Positions 8,175 through 16,687 of a stretch of DNA of 64,000 nucleotides are shown here, in pieces. Within the stretch, counting starts at the first letter, position 1, and every line of letters starts with the position of its first letter. The notes under the pieces were generated by a model. The model saw only the letters and a program-made list of their open reading frames with translations. It made no database searches and was not told the DNA's origin. A program made the position numbers and the translations under genes. Source of the stretch: CADEED01 sp043747835 (GTDB lineage Bacteria; Pseudomonadota; Gammaproteobacteria; Steroidobacterales; Steroidobacteraceae); assembly GCA_043747835.1 (NCBI GenBank), contig JAYTOK010000062.1, positions 1 to 64,000 of the forward strand, written 5' to 3'.

Positions 8175-9061
8175 TGCGCCCAGAAGTCGAAAAAGTTGGT
8201 CCAATTGTAGGGCGCGCTGCGCACGTGCGCGGCCAGACGATCGGCATACGCTTGTACGTACCGTGCGAGCTCGGCATCGCGCGACGAGCGCGGCAGATCG
8301 ATCGAGGGCGCGAGCACATCACAGTACGCGGCGTATCGATCACCGCCGAGCCACACCCCGAACACGACGACGACGGGCGCCTTGAGCGCGGCGGCCAGCA
8401 GCCAGGGACCGGCGGGGAATTTCGCGCGACCGCCGAGAAAATCGACTTCCACCACTCGCTCTCCACCGCGCGTCCGATCCACCATCAGCCCGACGACGTC
8501 ACCTGCCGCGAGCGCTTCACGCACGCGCAGCGCGAGATCGACGCCCGCGGTTGAAGAATCGATGACGCCTGCCGCGATTTCGGGATTGACCTCGCCGAGC
8601 GCGGCCATGAAGCGGCGTCCAACGTTCATGTCGAGGACGATGCGCAGCGGCAACCCGTGCGCCTTCACGGCACCGACGCGCATGACCTCGAAGCTGCCGA
8701 AGTGCGAAACGAATAGCAGTGTCCCGGTGGAACGCGCCGTTTCCATCGTCCCCGGGCCGTAGTGCTGCTCGACGTTGAATGAGTAGCTGTCCGTGAGCAG
8801 GAACACGCGGTCCAGCGAGATGCTGGCGAACGAGAACACGTGACGCAGGATGTCGCGAAAGCGTGGCGGATGCGGGAGCACGCGCGCGAGATACTCGCGA
8901 GAGACGCGACGCGTGGTCGCGGAGGTCAACACGAAGTACAGGCTGAGCGGATAAAGCACGGGCCGGATCACGCGCCGCCCGAGGCGCAGGGCCGCGATGC
9001 GCAGGATGCGCAGCCCGAGCGCCGATCCGCGCTCGGTACGTTGCTGCCACTTCGTCGTCAC
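8171..9061 (-). CDS. LpxL/HtrB-like lipid acyltransferase
   Basis: Inner-membrane acyltransferase of the lauroyl/myristoyl transferase superfamily. The 296-residue protein shows the His-x4-Glu motif in LFVSHFGSFEVMR, then GLMVDRTRGGERVVEVDFLGG and FPAGPWLLAAALKAPVVVVFG. Such proteins are standard in aryl polyene clusters and are thought to help attach the polyene to its lipid anchor. The GTG start at 9061 overlaps the preceding stop (GTGA at 9058-9061). The acceptor lipid cannot be read from the sequence. Confidence 0.85.
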   Translation of the reverse strand: MTTKWQQRTERGSALGLRILRIAALRLGRRVIRPVLYPLSLYFVLTSATTRRVSREYLARVLPHPPRFRDILRHVFSFASISLDRVFLLTDSYSFNVEQHYGPGTMETARSTGTLLFVSHFGSFEVMRVGAVKAHGLPLRIVLDMNVGRRFMAALGEVNPEIAAGVIDSSTAGVDLALRVREALAAGDVVGLMVDRTRGGERVVEVDFLGGRAKFPAGPWLLAAALKAPVVVVFGVWLGGDRYAAYCDVLAPSIDLPRSSRDAELARYVQAYADRLAAHVRSAPYNWTNFFDFWAQ

Positions 9062-9348
9062 GCCCCGGCTCCGTACTCGATCGTCCCTTCGGCCACCGGC
9101 ACTCCGCCGGACTCGCAGCGAAAGCTCACGCGCTCGCCCCCATCCCTCCAATGCAACGTGAACGTCTCTCCGGGTGCGAGGGCGCGCTGGAATTTCACAG
9201 CCGGAATCGCATGCGGCGCGCCACGTCCCAGCTGCTCGACGACGAGCTCGAGCAGCACGACGCCAGGCAGGATCGGCCTTTCTGGAAAGTGTCCGGTGTA
9301 GCAAGGGTGGTTCAATGGAACGATGATTTCTGTGCTGAGTTCCGTCAT
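9058..9348 (-). CDS. ApeI-like hotdog dehydratase, left-arm copy
   Basis: Small (96 residues) hotdog-fold protein with the FabZ/ApeI signature GHFPERPILPGVVLLEL, where the His is catalytic. It probably dehydrates 3-hydroxyacyl-ACP together with an ApeP-type partner. It starts at the ATG at 9348, 4 bases after the stop of the acyl-activating gene, and overlaps the next gene by GTGA. A second ApeI-like gene is at 14523. Which ApeI-like and ApeP-like copies pair with each other is unknown. Confidence 0.82.
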   Translation of the reverse strand: MTELSTEIIVPLNHPCYTGHFPERPILPGVVLLELVVEQLGRGAPHAIPAVKFQRALAPGETFTLHWRDGGERVSFRCESGGVPVAEGTIEYGAGA

Positions 9349-9352
9349 CGGT

Positions 9353-10639
9353 CTATTCGTCCCGCAACAGCGCAAGCAGTTGTTCACGCGGCAACTTGCC
9401 GAGCGAGTTGCGCGGCAAGGCGTCGACGACGCGCAGCGGGCGTGGCACGAACACCGCATCGAGCAGGCTGCCGAGTTCGTGTCGCAGCTCCGACGCATTG
9501 CGTCCCGGCGCGACGACGAGCGCCGCCGGCCTCGCGGTCTCTCCCTCGGATGGCATGAACACGACCTGGTCGACGACGCCGTGCAACGTCGCGATGCGTG
9601 CCGCGATGTCGGAGAGCGACCCGCGCCGGCCGCCGATCTTGATCATGTCGGCATCGCGGCCGAGCAGACGAAAGCGTCCGTCCCCGAGCAGCTCGATGCG
9701 ATCGCCGATCGGAATCTCGCCGGGAAGATGGGCGGCGCGCACGGTCGTGATGTCGTCGAGCACAGCGAACGTGAGCTCCGGATACGGCGTCCAGAGTTCG
9801 TCGAGCGCGCTGCGGCGCGTGGCCATGCTGCCGGCCTCCGTGCACCCGTAGATCTCGTGCACCTCGCACCTGAGGCGCTGTTCGGTTTCGAGCGCGAGCT
9901 TCTGTGCCAGCGGTGCCGTGGCCGACAACACCAGCTCGACGGGCGGAAGCGTCTCGTGGCTGGCGAGCAGGTGCCGCAGGTGATACGGCGCGGTGATGAG
10001 CAGGCGCGGCGCGGGCAGTGAGCGTAGTGCCGCGACGATCTCGTCGGGATAAAAAGCATTGCCGTCGCAGAGTGCCCAGTCGCCGGCGAGCAGCGTGAAG
10101 ATCGAGGTCTCGAGTCCGTACATGTGCTGCGGCGGCACGGTGACGACGACGTTGAGCGCGCGCTCGCCTAGCCGCTGCCGGCAGTAGCGCGCGGACATCG
10201 CGAGCATGCGCCAGAGTTTCTCGTGCGCGCGCGGCTTGCCGGTGCTGCCCGACGTGAATACCAACGCTGCAAGGTGCGCGTCGTCGATCACCGGCACTTG
10301 GACCTCCGCCGCGTCGGCATCGGCATTCGCAGTGGCCATCGCCGATTCGACGAAGCCGTCCTCGATGAGTCGCGCTCCCGCGTACTGCGCCAGCAACTCG
10401 TCCGTCGCCTGCGCGCCGACGCCCGGCGGCAAAAGGTTGGTTGCGCCGCGCGCGCAGATGGCGTGGAAGGCGACCGCGAAGTGGTAACGATTTCCGCAAC
10501 GATTCACGAGCCAACGTGCGTCGGGCAGGGCGCGCATGACGGCCGCCACGTGGCGCGCGAAGTCGGCGCGCGTGAGCGGCCCAGCCGGGCGCCAGGCGGC
10601 GTGCGCCGTCGCCGGCGCGTGTACGTAGTCGACGCTCAC
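9353..10639 (-). CDS. AMP-binding acyl/aryl-ACP synthetase (ApeH-like)
   Basis: Adenylate-forming enzyme that would activate the aryl starter (hydroxybenzoate-type acid) and load it on an ACP. The 428-residue protein carries the phosphate loop LVFTSGSTGKPRAHEK, then PPQHMYGLETSIF, the motif EIYGCTEAGSMATRR, the ribose-binding RFRLLGRDADMIKIGGRR and a C-terminal catalytic Lys in NSLGKLPREQL. The GTG start at 10639 overlaps the upstream stop (GTGA), confirming the short form; longer versions run into a different gene. With the chorismatase gene in the other arm this gives a plausible starter-supply route. Confidence 0.87.
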   Translation of the reverse strand: MSVDYVHAPATAHAAWRPAGPLTRADFARHVAAVMRALPDARWLVNRCGNRYHFAVAFHAICARGATNLLPPGVGAQATDELLAQYAGARLIEDGFVESAMATANADADAAEVQVPVIDDAHLAALVFTSGSTGKPRAHEKLWRMLAMSARYCRQRLGERALNVVVTVPPQHMYGLETSIFTLLAGDWALCDGNAFYPDEIVAALRSLPAPRLLITAPYHLRHLLASHETLPPVELVLSATAPLAQKLALETEQRLRCEVHEIYGCTEAGSMATRRSALDELWTPYPELTFAVLDDITTVRAAHLPGEIPIGDRIELLGDGRFRLLGRDADMIKIGGRRGSLSDIAARIATLHGVVDQVVFMPSEGETARPAALVVAPGRNASELRHELGSLLDAVFVPRPLRVVDALPRNSLGKLPREQLLALLRDE

Positions 10640-11277
10640 CCGCGCAACCTGCGCGGATCCGTCTGCGCGACGATGCGCACATACTCCGCGAAACCGGGGT
10701 GCGCGTAGTCGCGGAAGCGCAGCCGGCGGAAGACGTACTCGCCCACGAGGAATGCGCCGACGACGAGGTAGTTCGCGAGGTTGGCCATGATCGACCACCA
10801 GCCCTGCGGCGCGAACGCGGCAAGTAGACCATCCCAGAGCGCCATCGCCGCGAACAACGATGCCCAGAGCGCGGTCAGCGTACGCGAATAGCGCAGTAGA
10901 TAGTCAGGCGTGTCGGGCCGGGCGGCGCGCGCCACCGCGGTGATCAGCGACTCGCGCCCGGGCCGCAGGGTCGAAGCGAAAAACCACGCCAGCAGCGAGG
11001 GGATCAGGATTGACGGCAGGAAGAGAAAGGGTGCGCCGCCATCGAGCCCGACCAGCCACCACGCGGTCGCGGCCAGCAGTGCGAACCCGCACCACGCGAT
11101 CAGGCGCAGCTCCGCGATCCCGACGGAGAACGGCACGAATGCGAGCGCGATCAGCGCGGCGCGCTCGAGCAGCGGCGTCTGCCGGGTCACGGCGAAGTGG
11201 ATCAGCGCAGAACTGGCGACGAACGAGAGGGCGACGAGCCAGGCGCGCGTGGTGGGCGACAGGGTCACGCGCGCCAT
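10636..11277 (-). CDS. Polytopic membrane protein (ApeG-like, COG4648 type)
   Basis: A 213-residue integral membrane protein with about five or six hydrophobic segments (for example LVALSFVASSALIHFAV and FLFLPSILIPSLLAWFF) and a C-terminal FRDYAHPGFAEYVRI typical of the group found in aryl polyene clusters. Function is unknown; a role in lipid attachment or transport is only suggested by context. It overlaps the acyl-activating gene by 4 bases and lies 3 bases after the ACP gene. Confidence 0.75.
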   Translation of the reverse strand: MARVTLSPTTRAWLVALSFVASSALIHFAVTRQTPLLERAALIALAFVPFSVGIAELRLIAWCGFALLAATAWWLVGLDGGAPFLFLPSILIPSLLAWFFASTLRPGRESLITAVARAARPDTPDYLLRYSRTLTALWASLFAAMALWDGLLAAFAPQGWWSIMANLANYLVVGAFLVGEYVFRRLRFRDYAHPGFAEYVRIVAQTDPRRLRG

Positions 11278-11280
11278 CGG

Positions 11281-11562
11281 TCAGGCGGTGCGGCGCTCCG
11301 CGACGAGTTGCGTCAGTGCGCGCAACGACGCGAACGCGCGCGTGACCGAGGCGTCGTCGGCCTTGAGCTCGACGCCGTATTTCTGCTGGATCGCGAGCAC
11401 GATCTCGAGCGCGTCGATCGAGTCCAACCCCCAACCAGGTTGAGTCTGGCCGAAGAGCGGCATGGACGGATCCACGGTGTCGGCCTTGATGTGCTCGAGG
11501 TTCAACGCCGTGACGATGATCTCGGCCATGCGCTGCTCGTCGGTAGTTAGTGCGACGCTCAA
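11281..11562 (-). CDS. Acyl carrier protein (aryl polyene ACP 1)
   Basis: Carries the growing aryl polyene on a 4'-phosphopantetheine arm. The 93-residue protein has the attachment Ser48 in WGLDSIDALEI, followed by VLAIQQKYGVEL. It overlaps the methyltransferase gene by 4 bases and precedes the membrane protein. Aryl polyene clusters usually have two ACPs with different roles; the second is at 14263. Confidence 0.92.
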   Translation of the reverse strand: MSVALTTDEQRMAEIIVTALNLEHIKADTVDPSMPLFGQTQPGWGLDSIDALEIVLAIQQKYGVELKADDASVTRAFASLRALTQLVAERRTA

Positions 11563-12350
11563 GCGCGGGCTCCTGTCGAATCGGGCTTCAACGCGGAATA
11601 TTCGCTGAACATGCCGTTCAACACCTTGCGCTGGACGTTGGTGAAACCCGCGGCGGTGAGCGCGCTCATGATGTCGGCGGGCGGCACGCAGGCTTCGATG
11701 GTGTCCCAGTAGTAGCGCATGAGCTTCTGCGCTTCCGCCGACCGGCGAACGATTCGCGTGATCGCGGGCACGACGTGCTTCAGATAGAACTTCAGGCAGG
11801 CGTAATGCACGCGGCCTTCGGGACGAGTGATCTCGAGCAGCAGCACTTTTCCGCCGGGCTTCAGCGCTCGCGAGTACTCGCGAAACGTGACCGTGAGATC
11901 TTCGACGTGGCGCAGCGCATATCCCATGGTGAGGATGTCGAACTCGGCGTCGCCCACCGGAAGTTGCTCGCCGCGACCGACGCGCGTGTCGCGGACCCCG
12001 GCCTTCGTAGCTTCTGCGAGCATGCCCTCGCTGGGATCGACGGCGACGACGACCCCCGCGGGTCCCACCATGTCCTGCGCCAGGGCGGCGATCACGCCGG
12101 TGCCGGAGCCCACGTCCAGAAGCCTGGTGCCCGCGGTCACGCCATGACGTTTCAGCACGTCGGCGCGGTACCAGCGGCCCGTGCCGAAGGACATCGCGCC
12201 GGTGATCCAGTCGTAGTGAGGCGCGGAGACGTCGAACATCTCGTTCACGCGCCGCTTGCGGCCCGGCTCGTCCGCGTAATAGCTTTTCAGCAGGGGATGA
12301 GGGGCCAGCCGCCGCGAATCGGACGCGCCGTTGCTCTGTTCGGGCATCAT
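11559..12350 (-). CDS. SAM-dependent methyltransferase (UbiE-like)
   Basis: Class I methyltransferase, probably modifying the aryl head group. The 263-residue protein has the SAM motif LLDVGSGTGVIAALAQ, the acidic VVAVDPSEGML, the post-motif FDILTMGYALRHVEDL and LKPGGKVLLLEITRP, giving a clear UbiE/COQ5 resemblance. It is the first gene of the leftward arm; the divergent rightward arm starts 77 bases away, so a shared promoter region lies between. A ubiquinone role is possible, but context strongly favours the polyene pathway. Confidence 0.85.
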   Translation of the reverse strand: MMPEQSNGASDSRRLAPHPLLKSYYADEPGRKRRVNEMFDVSAPHYDWITGAMSFGTGRWYRADVLKRHGVTAGTRLLDVGSGTGVIAALAQDMVGPAGVVVAVDPSEGMLAEATKAGVRDTRVGRGEQLPVGDAEFDILTMGYALRHVEDLTVTFREYSRALKPGGKVLLLEITRPEGRVHYACLKFYLKHVVPAITRIVRRSAEAQKLMRYYWDTIEACVPPADIMSALTAAGFTNVQRKVLNGMFSEYSALKPDSTGARA

Positions 12351-12427
12351 CGGTATTTCATGACTGAAGACACGGCGCGAATGATCGCATGAACCTTCCT
12401 GGCTGTGCAGTTTCGGGGCTCTGATCC

Positions 12428-13390
12428 GTGCTGCACGTAAACCACGCCGCGCCGCACGAGGCCGATTCGAGGCCGACGCTTGCCGAGTTCCAGTTCGGAA
12501 TCGACGCGGGCGGCGGCGTCGACCCGCGCCACATTCCCGTCTCGCTCGCGCAACTCGGCGGCGACCGGCGCGTCGAGCGCTGGAGCACGGATGCGCCCGT
12601 CACCACCGGCAGCTATCGCGGCGTCGGTTACGCGAGCGACGGCAACCATCTCTTCGCGAGCCTGCTCGTGCCCGGCGAGCGCTGCGCGGACATGGAAAGC
12701 GTCACGCGGCTGGCGTATCTGCGGCTCGACCACCTGATTCGCCGCGAGGGCTATCCCTACTGGTTGAGAGCCTGGAATTATTTCGCGGGGATTACTTCTG
12801 GCGAGGGCGAAGCCGAACGCTATCGCCGCTTCAATGCGGGCCGCCATAGCGCGGTCGGCCTGTCGAATTCGGTCGGTCAGAACCTGCCCGCGGCCAGCGC
12901 TCTCGGCAGCGACGGCGGTGGATTCGTGTTGTGCGCGCTCGCCGGCCGGCAACCCGCGACCCAGATCGAGAATCCGCGCCAGGTGAGCGCGCCGCTGTAT
13001 CCGCCGCGTTACGGCCTGCGCAGCCCGATGTTCGCGCGCGCGGCGCTCGTGCTGAACGGACGCGGGGCGCACTTGCTCGTCTCCGGAACCGCGAGCATCG
13101 TCGGCCACGAAAGCCTCCATCCGGGAGATCCTTTGGCGCAGCTCGAGGAAACGGCGCGAAACTTCGAAGCGCTCGTGACGACCGCCTTGCGCGCCGACAC
13201 CGGCGGACCGCGTACCTCGGACGCGCGGCTCGAATCCCTCAAGGTCTACCTGCGCAACGCCGCCGACTACGACCGTTTGATTCCCCGGGTGCGCCAACTG
13301 TTCTCGATTCCGGAGCCGCTCGTGCTGCGCGCCGACATTTGCCGGCCCGATCTGCTCGTCGAAATCGAGGGAACCTACGCACTTGAATGA
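12428..13390 (+). CDS. xanB2: Chorismatase of the XanB2/FkbO/Hyg5 family
   Basis: Would split chorismate to 3-hydroxybenzoate and/or 4-hydroxybenzoate; in Xanthomonas XanB2 supplies the aryl starter of xanthomonadin and 4-HBA for ubiquinone. The 320-residue protein shows the family segments YPYWLRAWNYFAGI, ERYRRFNAGRH, GLSNSVGQNLPAASALGS and LLVSGTASIVGHES. It opens the rightward arm with a GTG at 12428 and ends in a TTGAATGA overlap with the next gene. Product ratio (3-HBA or 4-HBA) cannot be read from the sequence by eye. The call rests on recalled family motifs. Confidence 0.82.
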   Translation: MLHVNHAAPHEADSRPTLAEFQFGIDAGGGVDPRHIPVSLAQLGGDRRVERWSTDAPVTTGSYRGVGYASDGNHLFASLLVPGERCADMESVTRLAYLRLDHLIRREGYPYWLRAWNYFAGITSGEGEAERYRRFNAGRHSAVGLSNSVGQNLPAASALGSDGGGFVLCALAGRQPATQIENPRQVSAPLYPPRYGLRSPMFARAALVLNGRGAHLLVSGTASIVGHESLHPGDPLAQLEETARNFEALVTTALRADTGGPRTSDARLESLKVYLRNAADYDRLIPRVRQLFSIPEPLVLRADICRPDLLVEIEGTYALE

Positions 13391-14213
13391 CCCCGCGTCC
13401 GCGCCGGCGTCCTCGGGCGGTCGATGGGATCGGGCATGGCGCATCTTTGCGACCGGCTTTTCGTTCACGTGCTTTGGACTCGGCGCGATGCTCATGGGAT
13501 TCACGGTGTGGCCGCTGTTGCGGCTGTCCTCGCGCCGCCGGGGTGCCGCCCGCGTCCAGCGCGCCGTCTCCGTCTCGATGGGCGTCTTTGTCTGGCTCAT
13601 GAAGTCGCTGGGACTCCTCACCTGGGAGGTGCGCGGCCTCGAAAAGCTGCAGCCCCGGGGCCAATTCGTCGTCGCGAATCACCCCACGCTGATCGACGTC
13701 GTATTCCTCATCAGCCTCCTGCCCGAGGTCGACTGCATCGTGAAGCAGGCGCTCTGGCGCAACGTTTTCCTGCGCTGGCCAGTCTCCTGGGCGGGTTACA
13801 TCAGCAACGAGAGCGGCGAAGGGCTCGTGGCGGCCTGCGCGGCGGCGCTGCGGGACGGCCGGTCTCTGGTCGTGTTCCCCGAGGGCACGCGCACCCGGCC
13901 CGGCCAACCGATGTCACTACAACGCGGTGCGTCGCAGATAGCTTTGGCGGCGGGCTGCGATTTCCGGCCGGTGACGATCACCTGCGATCCGATCACGCTG
14001 TACAAGGGCAACGCCTGGTATCGCGTCCCGGACCGCCGGCCGCACTGGATCCTGGCGGTGGGCGAGCCTGTTCGCGTGGGGGATTTCGCAACAACCGGCG
14101 AGCCCGCGCCGCTCGCGGCGCGTCACCTCACGCAAGCACTGGCACGCTGGTTTGAGTCAAGCATCTCGCGACAGCAGGGGGAAATGCGACGCGAAACACG
14201 GCCAGGAGGCTGA
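13383..14213 (+). CDS. PlsC-like lysophospholipid acyltransferase (ApeD-like)
   Basis: Membrane acyltransferase of 276 residues with N-terminal hydrophobic stretches (about 20-50), the catalytic ANHPTLIDVVFL (His-x4-Asp) and VVFPEGTRTRPGQP. It probably contributes to building the lipid part of the polyene conjugate. The TTG start at 13383 overlaps the chorismatase gene by 8 bases; the ATG within the same eight bases is in another frame. Three acyltransferase types occur in or next to this cluster (5071, 8171 and this one). Confidence 0.85.
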   Translation: MNDPASAPASSGGRWDRAWRIFATGFSFTCFGLGAMLMGFTVWPLLRLSSRRRGAARVQRAVSVSMGVFVWLMKSLGLLTWEVRGLEKLQPRGQFVVANHPTLIDVVFLISLLPEVDCIVKQALWRNVFLRWPVSWAGYISNESGEGLVAACAAALRDGRSLVVFPEGTRTRPGQPMSLQRGASQIALAAGCDFRPVTITCDPITLYKGNAWYRVPDRRPHWILAVGEPVRVGDFATTGEPAPLAARHLTQALARWFESSISRQQGEMRRETRPGG

Positions 14214-14237
14214 CTGGGCTCCACGATTCGCTATAAT
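14210..14237 (+). promoter_or_regulatory. Sigma-70 type promoter before the second ACP gene
   Basis: CTGACT (14210-14215) and a perfect TATAAT (14232-14237) are separated by 16 bases and lie 25 bases before the ACP start codon. This would let the downstream part of the rightward arm be expressed independently of the chorismatase and acyltransferase genes. Confidence 0.6.
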
Positions 14238-14262
14238 TTCGGGTGTTGAAAGGGATGGGGCA

Positions 14263-14526
14263 GTGAATTCCACAAAAGAAATCTTCGAGCAGCTCCGCTC
14301 GGTGCTGCACGAACTGTTCGAGATCGACCCTGCACGGGTGACTCTCGAAGCGCACCTTTATAACGATCTGGAAATCGACAGCATCGATACGATCGATCTG
14401 ATCCTGCGCCTGAAGGAACTCACGGGCCGCAAGATCCAGCCCGATCAGTTCCGACACGTCCGCACGGTCGGCGACGCCGTCAACGCGATCGAAGCGCTGC
14501 TGCAGCACAAGCCCGCGGCGGCGTGA
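14263..14526 (+). CDS. Acyl carrier protein (aryl polyene ACP 2)
   Basis: An 87-residue ACP with phosphopantetheine Ser40 in DLEIDSIDTIDLIL. The GTG start at 14263, preceded by AGGGATGGGG, gives the normal ACP length; the same frame is open upstream, but that extension lacks ACP similarity and overlaps the acyltransferase gene. The stop overlaps the next gene (GTGA at 14523-14526). It sits behind its own likely promoter. Together with the ACP at 11281 it supplies the two carriers expected in an aryl polyene system. Confidence 0.92.
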   Translation: MNSTKEIFEQLRSVLHELFEIDPARVTLEAHLYNDLEIDSIDTIDLILRLKELTGRKIQPDQFRHVRTVGDAVNAIEALLQHKPAAA

Positions 14527-14894
14527 CGCCGCTGCCGCAGCTTTCCGGCCCCGAACGCACGGGCGCCTCGCTCGAATTCACGCTCGACCTCACGCCCGAT
14601 CTTCCCGTCTTCGACGGACACTTCCCGGATACACCCATACTTCCCGCCGTAGCCCAGATCGATTGGGCCCTGCGGCTTGCGCGCGCGCACTTCCCGTTGC
14701 CGGCCGGCTTCAAGGCCGCCCACGCGCTCAAATTCCTGCGCATCGTCCAGCCGCCGGTGAAACTCATCCTCGTGCTCGCGCCGGCAGGCGTTCATGCGGT
14801 CTCGTTCACGTACTCGCATCGCGGTTCAGCCTGCTCGAGCGGACGCATAGAATTCACGGATGATGCGTCTGGGTCTGATCGTTCCCTTCTATAA
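14523..14894 (+). CDS. ApeI-like hotdog dehydratase, right-arm copy
   Basis: A 123-residue FabZ/ApeI-type protein with the catalytic segment VFDGHFPDTPILPAVAQIDWAL and HALKFLRIVQPP. It is the second ApeI-like gene of the cluster. It overlaps the ACP gene by 4 bases and the glycosyltransferase gene by 35 bases. The long C-terminal overlap is unusual, but the hotdog core ends before it. Confidence 0.82.
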   Translation: MTPLPQLSGPERTGASLEFTLDLTPDLPVFDGHFPDTPILPAVAQIDWALRLARAHFPLPAGFKAAHALKFLRIVQPPVKLILVLAPAGVHAVSFTYSHRGSACSSGRIEFTDDASGSDRSLL

Positions 14895-15600
14895 CCACGA
14901 GCACGCGATTCGTCAGACGATCGCGGGACTCAAGGTCTACGGCTTTCCATGCTGGCTGGTCGACGACGGCAGCGACGCGCGCTGCACGCCCATCCTCGAA
15001 CAGATCGCGGCCCATGAATCTTCCTGGCTCATGTTGATCCGTTGCCCGGTGAATCGCGGCAAGGGCGTCGCGGTGATCGCGGGCTTCGCGGCCGCGCACG
15101 CCGCCGGTTGCACTCACGCATTGCAGGTAGACGCCGACGGCCAGCACGACTTCACCTCGATCCCACGCATCGCCGATCTCGCGCGCGACAATCCCGACGC
15201 GATCGTCACGGGCGTGCCCGTGTTCGACGAAAGCGCGCCCGCCTCGCGTCGCATCGGCCGCAAACTCACGACGTTCTGGGTGCGCATCAACACGCTCTCG
15301 TCCCGCATCGAGGATGCGATGTGCGGATTCCGCGTCTATCCACTGGCGACTATCGTGCCCCTCGCCGCGCGGGGCCGCTGCGGCAGCCGCATGGAGTTCG
15401 ATCCCGAGATCCTCGTGCGCGCGGTGTGGGAAGGCGTACCGGTCGTATCGATGCAGACGCGCGTGACGTACCCCATCGACGGCGTCTCGCATTTCAAGAT
15501 GTGGCGCGACAACGTGCGCATCTCCTGGATGCACACGCGCCTCTTCTTCGGCATGCTGTGGCGCGCACCCATGATCCTCCGGCGCCGCCTGCGTTCATGA
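14860..15600 (+). CDS. Family 2 glycosyltransferase (ApeJ-like)
   Basis: A 246-residue GT-A fold transferase with VPFYNHEHAIRQTI, WLVDDGSDARC, NRGKGVAVIAGF and the metal-binding QVDADGQHD. Probably transfers a sugar to the polyene or its lipid anchor. A C-terminal basic and hydrophobic stretch (MLWRAPMILRRRLRS) suggests membrane association. The start at 14860 (or the adjacent Met) overlaps the dehydratase; the stop overlaps the thioesterase start by ATGA. Confidence 0.88.
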   Translation: MMRLGLIVPFYNHEHAIRQTIAGLKVYGFPCWLVDDGSDARCTPILEQIAAHESSWLMLIRCPVNRGKGVAVIAGFAAAHAAGCTHALQVDADGQHDFTSIPRIADLARDNPDAIVTGVPVFDESAPASRRIGRKLTTFWVRINTLSSRIEDAMCGFRVYPLATIVPLAARGRCGSRMEFDPEILVRAVWEGVPVVSMQTRVTYPIDGVSHFKMWRDNVRISWMHTRLFFGMLWRAPMILRRRLRS

Positions 15601-16013
15601 CCCACTCAAAACTCCGCACTCAGACCGTGACCGTCAAGGTACCGTTCCACGACCTCGACCCGGTCGGCATCGTGTGGCATGGCAACTATTCGAAGTACTT
15701 CGAGATCGCGCGCTGCGCGCTGCTCGAAACCTTCGACTACAACTACGACGAGATGGCTCGCTCCGGCTTTTCCTGGCCGATCATCGATCTGCACCTGCGG
15801 TACGTGAAGGCCGCACGTTTCGGCGAAACGCTGGAGATCCGCGCCACCTTGCGCGAATGGGAGCATCGACTGCGCATCGACTATCTCGCGTCGAACGCAG
15901 ACGGACTGCGTGTCTGCAAGGGCACGAGCATCCAGGTCGCGGTGGACATGAAGACGCACGAGATGTGCCTGCGCTCGCCGGACATCATCTTCCAGCGGCT
16001 GGGACTCGCGTGA
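15597..16013 (+). CDS. Hotdog acyl-CoA/ACP thioesterase (ApeK/YbgC-like)
   Basis: A 138-residue 4HBT-type thioesterase. The conserved active region reads VPFHDLDPVGIVWHGNYSKY, with the catalytic Asp in HDLDPVG as in YbgC, followed by FEIARCALLETF. It would release or edit acyl chains during polyene assembly. ATG at 15597 overlaps the glycosyltransferase stop; the stop overlaps the LolA-like gene (GTGA). Confidence 0.88.
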   Translation: MTHSKLRTQTVTVKVPFHDLDPVGIVWHGNYSKYFEIARCALLETFDYNYDEMARSGFSWPIIDLHLRYVKAARFGETLEIRATLREWEHRLRIDYLASNADGLRVCKGTSIQVAVDMKTHEMCLRSPDIIFQRLGLA

Positions 16014-16687
16014 AGTTTCGCGGGTTGTCAGGGCTGCTGCCGTGGCTCTTGTTCGCGGGTGTGGTCGGCGCCGCCGCCGCGACTGCGCCGGGAGCACAGG
16101 CCCCCTCCGTGTTCGCGCATCCGGCGACGCCCGCGCAGTTGGAGACCATCACGCGCCCGGCCGCGACCGCGCTCGCGAACGCGAAGGTGGTCCGCGGAAA
16201 GTTCGTCCAGCGCCGCTTTCTCACGGGTCTCGCGAAACCGCTCGAATCGTCGGGCTCGTTCCTCTTCGCGCGCGAAGCCGGCATCGAGTGGCACACGGAG
16301 AAGCCCTTCGACTCGCAATTCCTGCTCACCGACAGCCGTATCACGCAGCGCGACGAGGGCGGCGTCTCGCTCGAGATCCGGGCCGCGGACCAGCCGGCAC
16401 TCGCGGTCGTCGCGCGCGTGTTCTTCGCGCTGTTCTCGCTCGACGTCGACTCCCTGTCGCACGACTTCGACCTCTACGGTCAACCGGCCGATGCCGGTTG
16501 GCAGTTAGGGCTCAAGCCACGCGCGGAAGCGCTCGGCAGCATGTTTCGCCAGGCACTCGTCGAAGGAGCCGGTGCGGTCAGTCGCGTGACGCTCGAGGAC
16601 GGCAACGGCGATCGCTCCGAGATCCTGTTCCAGGACGTGGTCTTCGACAAACGAGGCCTGACACAGGACGAGCTGCGGCGCTTCTGA
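16010..16687 (+). CDS. LolA-like periplasmic lipid carrier (ApeL-like)
   Basis: A 225-residue exported protein. The N-terminal signal-like segment LLPWLLFAGVVGAAAATAPG is followed by a LolA-type fold with VVRGKFVQRRFLTGLAKPLE, SSGSFLFAREAGIEWHTEKP and SQFLLTDSRI. Presumed to ferry the lipid-linked polyene across the periplasm together with the exporter encoded next. GTG start at 16010 overlaps the preceding stop; its own stop overlaps the exporter start by one base (TGATG). Confidence 0.85.
   Translation: MKFRGLSGLLPWLLFAGVVGAAAATAPGAQAPSVFAHPATPAQLETITRPAATALANAKVVRGKFVQRRFLTGLAKPLESSGSFLFAREAGIEWHTEKPFDSQFLLTDSRITQRDEGGVSLEIRAADQPALAVVARVFFALFSLDVDSLSHDFDLYGQPADAGWQLGLKPRAEALGSMFRQALVEGAGAVSRVTLEDGNGDRSEILFQDVVFDKRGLTQDELRRF

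Noticed and set aside
12347..13621. Long 424-codon open frame on the minus strand opposite the chorismatase gene
   Set aside because: It spans two well-supported genes on the other strand and its translation is low-complexity Arg/Glu/Ala-rich, typical of antisense frames in GC-rich DNA.
16042..16686. N-terminal extension of the MMPL exporter
   Set aside because: It overlaps the LolA-like gene in another frame and lacks any similarity; the ATG at 16687 is coupled to the preceding stop.
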